DNA of 64,000 bases, taken from positions 5,132,356 through 5,196,355 of the forward strand of contig NC_090943.1 of assembly GCF_040807025.1 (NCBI RefSeq), given 5' to 3'. Within the stretch, counting starts at the first letter, position 1; each line of letters begins with the position of its first letter. Positions 24,801 through 36,800 of this stretch are shown here, in pieces. The stretch is from Struthio camelus. Taxonomy: Eukaryota > Chordata > Aves > Struthioniformes > Struthionidae. The notes under the pieces are model-generated. The model had not been told where the DNA came from and searched no databases. It saw only the letters and a list, made by a program, of their open reading frames with translations. A program made the translations under genes and the position numbers.

Positions 24801-27800
24801 TCATTTGACTATAAGAAGAGCTTAGACACTTAACTCTCATGTAGACCATAAATTTTAGGTATCTCAGATTTGAGCTAAATCACACTCAATTTCTTTGTGA
24901 GTTAGAAAAAAACATCCACAAGATACAACTCCTAAAGTGTTCATGGGGGAAGTATTTCAATTCCTTAGTGAAGTAAAGCAAGTTCTGTAGAAGGACTTGC
25001 ACTGGCAGATGTAGATATTCCAATTGTGTTATTAATGATGAAAAAGTGGAATTTTTTTAGATATGTAACTGCTGTAGAACATACTGAAACCACAGTTACT
25101 CACATATATGAACATCAGAACAGCAGAAATTCTGTTATGTTTCAGGAGTACTGTTACAGACCAGTGCTTAACAAGCTACTGTGGACTTCAACCGTTCAGA
25201 GCTATAACAGGATTTGAATTATGATTCTAATTGCTATATTCCCTGGTGTCTTAGTTAGAAAAGGCAGGCCTGTATCTGAGCTGAATAACTTGGTGTTAAG
25301 TAGAAGTAACTTCATTACATGTGCTGTAGGATAAAACATGAATTTGGACACAGGCCAAAGTAACTAAGAATTGAGGCTGACTCAGAGAAAGTGAGAAGGA
25401 AGCAAATTTTGCAAAACTTATGCTCAAGAGTAATGTTATCAGAGGGTTATCCCATCTGTCATAGCCGCTGCATTAAAAATTGCAAGGTCATACATGACAA
25501 AAACATAGCTAAATGTTACTGCGACCTGTCCGGAACAAGGGAACTACAGGAAACTATTCTTGAATCTATTTGCACGGTTTTGCAGCCTAAAACTAATTTT
25601 TAAATAACTTAAAACTTAAGGATGTTTAGCTGAATTCTTTCACTTTTCACTTTTCTTATTTCTCCTCTGTTATAAAGCATCATGTTATCAAATTACTAAG
25701 CATCTGTCCAGAGAAACACTGAAACAAATGGGCTGAGTCTTCAGCTAACAAAAATCTGTTTAGCTCCATTACAAATAACAAAATGTCATTGATTTCAAAG
25801 ACCTGCCAATATGAAACATTAACAATATATTTTTGTATCTTGCTCTTTAATATGCAGTATTGATAACCCTTGAGTTGGAAGTAGTTTATCCACAGATAGA
25901 AGGGAATTTCAGTTGAAATAATGGACATTTTTGTTCCTTCAGCATCCAGATAGTAGACACTGTAGTCAGCTATTGAAACCTCCAGCTTGAGTAAGACTTA
26001 TATGTGAGAACTACCAGCCGGACATGAATACATGCTGCCAGAGCTGTCAGAGGAAACGACATGATCTGAAAATCCATATTGAGCACTTGAGATATGATTA
26101 AATTAGTAGCTTATTACTGTTATCACTCTCCTAAAAGTAATCACTTTATTTCCTACAGAGACAGTGGGATTTGCAACTTAATAATATATGCTTCAAATGC
26201 ATCCCACTGATATCAAAAGTAATAGTATCACTTTAAGAATGTGGACTATTGACTCTCTGGAAAGTCCTGTCTCATATTTGGAAGGCCATGGCCAAACTCA
26301 AAAGGCAGATGTATTTGTAAATAAGTGAGTAATTTAGAGACGCCTGAACAGGGGGGTAAGGAACTAAATTGTCTTCTATCATAATGTGTTTGATATTTTC
26401 ATGTTAATATTTGAAAAGGCCTTGACATACGAAAGCATTAAACATTGAGCTACCTTTAGTCTTTCCCTTCACTTTGAAGGACTTCTACAAAAGAGAAAAA
26501 GACAATAAGAGCAACATTACACTTTCAAAAACTGTGATAATCCTTATCTTTGAGAGGCGGAAATCATATTCTTCCTTTCCCTCCAGGAAAAGACATCCTA
26601 TGTGTGACGTGACTTGAGGTCATTCTCCCTGCTAATCAACACTGTTATTGACGGGCTCTGTGGAATCAAAGAAAACCTGGAAATATCATAGGAAACCTTT
26701 TGCTTTCCTCTAGCAATTCTACGTAGCCTGCCAGGGACATCAGATTCCACTGTGAGAGCAAGAACTCTGGGCCGTCTTCCAAAACACTGCAAACCAAGGC
26801 AAACATTGGATGACCTGGTTTACTGTGGTCCGTTGATCTGCAGTACGTGAGTATATTATCACAGACTTTGGTTATTTGCCTACTTGTCAGAGCTATCGGT
26901 AGCAGCCTGGCCCATTTAAGATCATGGAAAAGTATGATTCTTCACCACCCTAATCAAGTCTCAACCAAAGGGGAATGAGGGTAGCAGAAAGGTGCCTTTT
27001 GTAGTATTTCCCATAGACGAGGAGAAATATGAAGTTAAAAATGTAGATATATACTTATTTCTGTATAATCCTTTGTCACTGTAGAGTTGCAAGTGTTACC
27101 CAGCTTACCCTTAATACTATGTAAAACACTTAGCACCTTTCAAATCTGCTGTTTTAAGCTCCTGAGAGAACAAGATAGGCATAACCAACATGTGTTGGTT
27201 ACCTGCCAGTCGTATTTTCACATTTTATTTACCTTTTTAAAGGAAAGCTTGAATTTTTGTGTAATATCTAACTCTAGAATCTTGAGCCTTCGATATAACT
27301 CAGGGATGTCTAAAGCTTAATCTCACTGCTTACAATAAGGTGTGTGGGCAGGGGCAGGGGCTGGCGCTGCCTTCTCCTTGATGTATCTGTGGGGAAACCT
27401 CTGGCCTCTGCGTCTCAGTACAACAACTCTCATGCTCCACGTTTTAGATGATGCTCGTTAACAGAAAAAAGGTCAGAGAGCAGGCAGTGGCAGTTACTCC
27501 CTGACCTTTTCATGCTTCAAACTTCCGAGGTCCCAAGAGTAGATTCAATGCTTTAAAGAACCAGATCTGTCCTAAGGAAATAAGACGAAACATGCAGGCC
27601 CATATTCATCTTCAACACAATTCTCCATAACGTAGGAGACAATCCAGTCTTCTCCTCCTTTGTGTTGACAAAGACTGCCCCACGGCACTTCATTTCTAAG
27701 AAGTCATTCTCCACTATTTTGGTAAAACAAGTTGGCCTCCCCCAGCACCAGGAACACACCTAAGAAATGGATTACAACACTTCAGCAATGGTAGAATCTG

Positions 27801-30800
27801 AGAATTATATGTAGACACATATCTGATTAGCTGAATCACTCTCTGGGCTACTCTAGATGTACTGACTAACTCTGCTTTGACTATAATAGCACGCAGACAT
27901 CATGCAGAAGCCTACATGAAGTCCTGACTAGCCCAAGCGAAGCGTTTTATTCCTTGAGCTGAACCCCATCAATAATATTTTAACTGAATTCAGTGGGATT
28001 CTGGACAAGTTAAGGGAAGAAAAAGCCACTGGAATTCACTAAAAGTATAGAAATCACATTTCATTCAGAAAGCTGCTGAGCTACAGCTCTTTGGTAGGTA
28101 AGAAAGTGGTACTTGAGGGCATCCTGAACCGCCCTGTTCTGCATTACTGGAGCTAGGGATGGAGGATGGCATTCTTTATCCATTGAAACAGTAGCTTTCC
28201 TTGATAATGGCTCTATTGTCCCTGAGCAACTTAGTTTGAACTCAGTGTTGAGCCTGCTTTGAGCAGGATGTTGGACTAGAGACCTCCTGCTGCCCCTTGC
28301 AACCTGAATGATTGTATGAGAGGTTTTGATTCTTGATTTTGTTGGCAAGATTGGGACAGAATTGCCTCAGCCCTACTGCTGAGTTGTCTGAGTTAATACT
28401 CAGAAACAGCCATTGACTGTCTCAGACAGTGGATCCTTAGTTGGTGGATCACCGACTGGGAAGGCTCTGCATAGATGATTGATGTATTCCATATTTGTGG
28501 GTGAGCCAAGAGGCAGGTAATGTAATCCAGCAGAGATCATTAACCCTGAGCGCAAAACTTAATGGAAATTCACTAACCAGTCATGACCATGAGAGTAACT
28601 AGCTGAGATGGGCATCTGCTCTGTGGTCTTAGGAGGTAAATAGCAGTCATATTGCTTCCATTTGTCTACAAGATCAGTTTTGATTTAGCTGATACTAAAA
28701 CTACAAAAGCTTCTTTCTCAGAAGTGCCCTTGACTACCATGTTTAGCTGACTTCCACAGCTTAAAGTAATAATGTGGGCAAAATAATGGTGTGTTTTCTT
28801 TCCTTTTGTTTTTTCAGAGCAAGATATTTATTAGCTGTCAGCCTTCAAAAGAGAAACAGGGGGACAGGAAATTAAACTGGCCCAAGGTAAACCTGACTGT
28901 GTAATTCCCCAGTGGCTTCATTTTTTTCCCATTAGGAATAAAAGTATATGAAGTTCCAACCTGTTTCCCGTTATATGGATAAGGCAGTTTGTTATGCAAG
29001 GTGGTTTCATCACGTGGTACTATGCCTCATATCATCCTGCAAACTCTTAACCATGGATTGTCTCTTCTAGGGTCTAGCTCACTTTCATATAACAAGGATT
29101 AGTTTCTCATTATTCCTGAGAAATGATAGGCCTCTGGAAATTCAGAAGTCTATTTTGCAGTAGGGGAATGCCAATTTTCTCTGTCCTTATGAAATACTTC
29201 ACTGCAAGCTGTGCTGGCTGATTTTTTTTGAAAGAAAAGTTAAGTCCTGGTATCTTATTGAAACATGAGACAGTGCTGATGGCTGGGTCTCCCCTCCCTT
29301 GCCTAGCCCACCCTCGGGTAAGGTATCTTTTGCAAAATCCCAGAAACGGCATGACTGGCACATAAAAAGAGCTATGGCATGGGCCAGCTGTACATGTATT
29401 ATCCTTTTTATCTTTTATCTTTTCATTTTTAATACTCCCGTTGAGAGAAAAACTATGTTCTTCTGTCCACACTAAATCTAGCATTTTAAGGAACAGTGCT
29501 GTAGTAGATAATATCTCCTGTGTACCAGACAAACCTCTTTCCTATGCGTTGAATGAAAATAAATAGTTGACTATCTGCATGAGGCCTGATGTTTTTAGCA
29601 CTCCAAATTATTAGCTTAACACTACCACGGAAGACTTTTTCCTTAATGGAGCCATTTGAGCATTTTCTTCAACCAAATATGAGTCAATTTAAATGTCTCT
29701 ACTGCCTGGCTGACTTCAAAAAAGGATATCTTATCTTATCTATCTTAATGTATTTTATTTTTGTAGCTTAAACTCTTCCTTCTTTGATATTCCTTATTTT
29801 TCTTAATGATAACTTTTCACATTAGTTTAAATGTTTCATGCCCTCTTCTTCCTCCCTGCAATAAAAATGTCTGCTATGCTGCTTTATACCAACTAACATT
29901 TAAATGTTTAACAAGGCAGAGTTCTTAAATCTAATGTTCTTTAAATGTAATCTCAGAAATCAATCTCCCTACTGCCCTCAGAACCATCTTTCACTGATCT
30001 GGCCTGTGTCTTTGTTTGACTCTTTCTCATTTTTTCAACTCCAAGCCCTATCATGAAAATGTCTTGATAGCCTTTCTCAACAACCTCTCTTTCACCTGCT
30101 GGAAGGCTGTTCCAGCACTCAGTAGTTATAAACCTTCCTTTATCTGGCAGTCAACTTATTCTTTACTTACAAAACATATTACTTCACCTCTAGCTATTTG
30201 ACTACAGTGATTCCCATCTCTCATAGGTATTTAATATTATCATTCTGAAATTGATGTTTTTATACCCATTATTTGAGTGTTAGGGATTCAGTGCATATAA
30301 AATTATAGTTTCTTTAATAAGTACAGTCAAGCAAAGGTGTAAATAGTTTCACTTAAAATTATACGATAGGAGCACTCAAAAGAAGTTGCTTATGAGGTAA
30401 AGGATTAGCTTTGGATCATATCCTAGATCAACAATAGAAGCTTACAGCAGAATCTAGGGACAAAACGTATTGTCCTCTGCCAGATTATCCTTCCTATAAA
30501 TACAACCTTAAAAGCTCTAAACGGGCCACATTCAATTCCCAAAGCACAAATCATATTTTCCATTCTTTGAATAGCAGACACCCTCCAGGAACAAGACTAA
30601 CTTCCCTCCTCCCACCCTTCATCAATCTGATGAGAAATTAGCCACGGCTTTGTGTTGCAGCATCCTGGTATGCCATAAAGAGAAGAGTGATGGTTTCACT
30701 TCTATTAAGTCAGAGCATATAATGCCAACATATGAGGCCAGTGACAGATAGCAAAAGTCAATTCTTCTATAGGTCTTTCATTACACACGGCTAGCTGGAG

Positions 30801-33800
30801 ATAGACCATTTGTTGAACAGTCTCATTTACACTTTTGCTTTTTGATGTGCATCTGGGAAAGTTTCTCTGGGAAAAATTTTTTGCTTGTTTGTTCTGCTGG
30901 TGAGAAATAAACAAATTCTATTCAGAGGATGAGGAAGAGTGATCATTTTTTTCTATAGCCTACAAAATCGAAGTAAACGGTCTGTTTTCAGGAACACACT
31001 TGAAGCACTCATTTATACCAGTGAGCTATTTATGACCTCCTTTATTGTCAGACCAGAAGAAGATGGTCTTTCAATGGGGAATCGAGGGCCTATTTGAATT
31101 TTGAGCTTAATACAATTTTACTTTCAATCTTGTTACTGGAATAACTAGCTGGATTTGCACAAACCTCACGGTATGGTTGTTGGCAACTGCACCAAAGTGA
31201 TATTCATTTTATATTTCTAGACCAACGCTCCAGGAAACTTGTGAAATTTTCAGACTTTCCAAGTCTGAGATAGTTTACATCGTCAAATGGTCTTGTGTAG
31301 AGCATTCAAAAGCTGATATTTCCATGGAGTTAAAATACAGCTCTGAATGTATGCATGGGACTGCAGGAGTTAAGGGGACAATTCCAACTCCCTCACTTCT
31401 CCACCTTGTTCATCAAATAGGAATTCATATCAAAGGAAGAAATAGGGGCCAAATCTGACTTTATGCATTCCTCAGTCCAAATGTGGTCATCATTAACTTC
31501 AAGAGAAGTTGTATGGATATGTAGAAGGAAACATTTGCTGCAGTTTGCCTTTGAAAGTGTTCATTGACTTCACTTGGCACAGAACTGGTGTGAAGTGCCT
31601 GGAAAAGTCTGGTTTTCTTTGGTACCTCTCTGTGGTTCCTGGAGAGGGGATGCACAGGGTTCTGTCAGGACAGTACACAGATGATTTCTTGGCTCCTTCC
31701 TTATCCCAAAACACCAAAAAAGAAACTCCTACCTCTTTAAGGAATATCCCTTATCGAGTTTTCAGTACACATTTTTGCCCCCCTGTCTATAGAGTTTTCT
31801 TTACAATGCCTGACATGTCCTGTACATTTGATTTAAGAGGCTGATGCTGTGCTCTACCCTCAAATCTCATTGACTTCATTGAGTTGCAGCAGTTAAACAA
31901 CACTAGCTTTGGCTCTGGATGCCAGAAAGAGCAGTTCTTTCCCATCAGGTTGTACATTAACAAAGATGCAGGACCAACACACTGCTCCCTGCCAAGCTAG
32001 CAAACCCCCAGGGCACATTCACTTGTCCATGACCTTGGTATTAATATTATCCTGGAGGTACTGAGGAACACAGCCACAGACCGTGATCTCTCAACGTATC
32101 AGGCACCACATCAACCCAAAAGAGTGCCTTGGCCTCTGCATATTTGTGATCAAGAGATAGCAGTTTAAGGACAGGGTAAATACAGAAACTGAGATATATA
32201 GACCCATAACATTTTCTTTAACTCTGGGATGGAAATTTTCTAGCAGAGAATCTTGCTTTAACATTTTCATTTAAGCTATCAGTTAAAGACCTGTCTGTTA
32301 TTGAGTTCTGCCAGTTAAGCTAGAAAGTGTACAAGTAAGCAAAAATCTACTCGTGCTCTAAATAAAATAGGCAATTTCCTCTTGAGATAGATAGACAATT
32401 TTTTCCAGGGCTGCTTTTTTTCATTTTTTAGTGCTTAAGATTTGGTTTAGTATCCTTGCTTTAAAAAATGCTTACCTTAAAGGTAGCTATATACAACATA
32501 GGTTGTGACATTTTTTAGGATTCTCTGATTCTTGATGCACCCAAATATTCAAATTATCTGCTAAAGTGAGCCCCGCTCCAACGACTTATATGTTGTTTTT
32601 ACCACTGCATCAGTTTACCTAGAAGAGATCTATAATCCTCATTCTCAATTTTGCCATGGAAATTTCCATTTAACTTCAGATTATGGTTCCTGCCTTGCTA
32701 AATCTTGATTTAGAATCAAAAGGGGTTTTTTTTGGTTAATTTCTAGTGATTTAAAATTAGGAAATGAAATCTAGGTTTTCCTTATCTGAAAAAATCTATC
32801 TATCTATCTACCTCTGGTATGTAGATGTAAGTGTTAGTATATGTAGGGGGGGAGGTGTATACCCATGCACACAAAATAGCCAAATGTATGTGGCATAAAA
32901 CATAATACATTTAGCCATACCTTGGCCATTCTCTTTTCCTAGATGTGTGTACAGGATTGTATATGCATGTATGTATGCACAGGGTTGTTCTCTTCACCAA
33001 AAGCTCAGGGCACAGCTGTATTAGAATGGAGCAGAAGCTCTACATAAATCTTCGCAGAAATGGAAATAACTTCTGAGACCTGAGATAAGGAGTCGTCATA
33101 AAAGCCTTGTTATCCCCAAATGTTCTGGAGGATGGGTGATAACCATCAGATTTACATCTAGGCCCAGATGTTTCTGCTGTCACTACGTGACCAAATTATA
33201 TAGTAAAGCCTACTGCCAGTTTTTAGCAGGTGCCTTTCCTGTGTTCCACGTCCCCGAACTAGTGCTATTCCTTACAATGCTGGCATGCCATGAAAGACTG
33301 CTGCTGCAAGATTGAAACCGAATAATAAGCTATTGTTGTGGTGCTCTTTGTTAAGAAATAAAAATCCTGGACTGCAGCTCAGGTGCAGGAACCCTTTTGC
33401 TCATGCTAAAATTGCAACCATTTCTGGTCCCGTCTAAAAGCTCCAGAGGCCTTAACCACCAAGATGTCTCGGCACAGGCAAGGCTGGCAGGAGGATCCTA
33501 CATCTAATTGAAAACAGGGAGGGCAGAGGGTGGTGAAATGTGGCATGATGTTGAAACCTGAGAAAGGCACAGGACATAATCTACTTTGAAAAAAGAACAG
33601 TGGGGTTTTTAACGAGCATGTGAGGTCAAGAACTCAGCTTTATGCCTCATCCATCCAGCAACACCTCTGGAACCACAATTCTCCACAGAACTAGACTGAC
33701 TCAGAGGAAAAGCAGCATCACTTACTCAATCATCCGCTCCCTTCGTCAAGCTTTCAGTTTATTTTGGAAGTTCTACCTACTCAACTTGACTTTGTTTAGT

Positions 33801-36800
33801 TTGAGACTGGAGGAGATCAGACTCGGAGGGCGTGGGCACACAGAGAGAGGGAAATCACAAAGGGAAACACTGAGTCATCAAGGCCGAGCATGCAAGTCCT
33901 GCTCCCTATGGGCAGAGAGCCATCACTAGAGCTTTGCTTATGGGCAGATGCAGGGAGAATCGGATGATTTCTGTCATCCGTGATCCCCTCTGTTAAAGGA
34001 CTGGAAAGAGTTAGTGAGAAATATCGGAATTAAAAAAAAAAAAAAAAAAATCAGTCCTGAACCCCCACACACTGAGAAAACCTAAGTGGCAACTCTCGGC
34101 TTTAAAAGAAGGAACTGCCAAGGTGGGGAGAATTTTGTTTACAGTAACAGTCCTCTGTCCCTTGGAAACTCAGTGTGAAAACAATTACCAACACTGATCT
34201 TCCACAGATGATAAGATACTACAGCTGCAGAAGCTAAGGATCCACACGCCCAATGCCTCGTCCCCTGGAGACAAGAGACCTGGCCAGTTCTCCGTTTTTC
34301 CAAGTAGCAGAATAGGGGGGTTTGTGCACCAGAGGAAAAAGATAGCTCCAACATAGGGGTCCAGAGCTGCTCTGCTGCCGCTTAGACCACGATCCAGTGA
34401 ATGGGGTTCACTTATGCAAAGGGGACTCTTCCTGTAGGGTGACTTTGGTGAGCGTGGAAGGTGCCTCACAGGAGCAGCCTACTGCCCAGCACTCACCCTG
34501 GGATGAAAAATCAAGGACAGCAAAGGGCTCCCTTCTCCCTGTCTTTGAAAAGCAATTTAGATTTGTCATTTCGTGTTTACCAGAAGAGGACATTGCACCC
34601 TGGCATGCACGGATCCTTCTGCCACTGCTCATCCAGCTGTGGAAGAGACTGCACTTTGAGTTCAGGTGACAGAGAGACATTCAACCACCCTGAAAACACA
34701 AAGTGTATTCCAGGAACAGGGGATTTTCCACATTCTAGAAGTAATATCTTTATTGCTATTCACTTGTCTTAAGAAAATACTCTCCTCCAAAGCCACTGAC
34801 CGCTGATCCCTTCTGGATTGGCTAGAAAGTTCTGCAGTTATACTGTCAACATTTAGCAGTCTACTGAACTGTGTTTTAAAACATAGTCCTAATGCTTATT
34901 ATTCTTGGTTGTTTTTCTTTTCTCTTTATCTACCCTGCGTAACACTACTTTCAGGTCTGTTTTCCTTGCCTACAATTTTGATTCATTTGTAACTTAAAAA
35001 AAACTCACATTTTTTTATCAACTTGAAGGTAGAATTTTCAAAGAATTTTCCAATTTCAAGACGGTGTTCGGGTTTTTACTTTTTCTTTTTTTTTCTTTCT
35101 TTCTTTCTTTCTTTCTTTCTTGAACCAGTAAGGTTTGCCAGATTTAGGAGGTACATTTCCTGGCACTCTGTTCAGTACACAGAACTACAGCAAGTATGCA
35201 AAATTATAAAGTGTAGAGTAATGTCTACGTCTTTCACAAACTTCCATTATTTCCCCACAAAACTGACAAAAACTGAGCTAAACAAATTGGCTCAAAATTT
35301 TTTTAATAGCTTGATAAAAGTTCTCAAGATAATTGCTGCTGAACAGCAAATATTATGTTACTTCACGGTCCTCCTCTCACCCGCCTTTCCTGCTTGAGTA
35401 CTTTGTTGGTCATTAATTGCCTGTGATGAATACCTTCTTCCATTATCCAAATTACAGATCCATCCTCACTAGACAATAGCCAGCTATGCTGGAAGATGAG
35501 TGTATTTTGGATTAGGTTTTCTCTATTCCTACAGTTTTACCCAATGGAAATTTGTAAAATGTAGTAATCTGAATGCCAAAAAAGATACAAGATGATGTAA
35601 GAAAAAATGATCACATTTTTATAATAGCAAACATACTGCATACTCACACCTGACACCCACATCTCTACTAAAATTTATGGGAAATTTAGTGTTTTAATAG
35701 GATTCAGAAACCTAAATACCTCTGTGAATATTGTCCAGTAAAGTAGCTAAAAATATTTCCATTGACTCCAGTGAAATATGGATCAAACCCTTGATATATG
35801 ATCATTTTACTTATTTCTTATGACAAAATAGACCCTAATACTGAACACATTAAAAGACCACTCTGCTTTCACCTTCTCCCTTCCTTCTCTTCAGTCTTGC
35901 ATCTCCCATGGCTTGGTTTATTTGTTAGATTTGCTTCATTTACTTGAGTTTCCTTTTTCCCACTGAACACTAAGAAAGGCACAGATTCACCCCACTTTAC
36001 TTTGGGTACATAACAGAGGCTCCCAAGCCTGAAGCCTCATCATCCCGAGTTCCTTCTCTAGTTCAGGAATAGAGCAGGGTGTCTCTGGAAGACAACTTAA
36101 AGGATCTAAGAGCTGAATTACTTCTCTTTTTCTCTCCTTCTCTGCGAACTAAAGAGGAACCTACGGAAATGAGGTTCCTCACTTTGGCCCCTCAGTACAC
36201 GGCTCACAGCTGGGCAGGATAAATCTAAGCATAGGCATGGAATTTGCCATAGCATCCCGTGGGGACGCCGGATAGCCACTGAATCCACGAAATTGCTCCC
36301 ACCATGTTTTTCCTGTAAGAAACCCCAAGTCCAAGACCATGGCAGGATCAGAACAGAAAATACTGTCTTGCATGTCCAAACCCTCTTCCCAGCTCTGCCA
36401 AAAGCCAGCGCTTCCTTTCTTTCTATTTTCTTTCTCAAGAGTGAATATGCCCCTTGCTTTCACCAGAGGATAAGTAGCCAAAGTAGCTGGCAGGAAGGCC
36501 AGCCCTGTCCCTCCCCTCCTTGTCCTCAGGTTGAAGAGTGTTGAATTAAAGCAAATCTCTGTGGTTTCTCCTTATCTCCTGTTTGCTGAAGGAGGCAGCA
36601 TGCTCATAGTGCCAGACTAAGATTTCAGGATATGCCCCTTTATGATTGGTTCTGCACAAGCACAACTGTTCTGCTGTTCTCCCCCGCGCTGGGCTCAACT
36701 TCCCTCAACCCTCATCTCCCCCTCCCCAGTCAATCCCAGCCTGTCAGTGGGAATTGAATATATTTGTTTTCTTCTCTAGTTCCTTCTTGCAAGGGAAAAC

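Noticed and set aside
27345-27364. G-rich stretch considered as a G-quadruplex
   Set aside because: Only three G-runs of three or more bases, so it does not meet the usual four-run pattern.
29110-29532. 140-codon minus-strand open frame in AQP1 intron 1
   Set aside because: No recognisable domain and composition like the surroundings; probably chance.
34139-34680. Overlapping open frames on both strands in a GC-richer patch of intron 1
   Set aside because: Several mutually overlapping frames, no splice or domain evidence; treated as base-composition effect.
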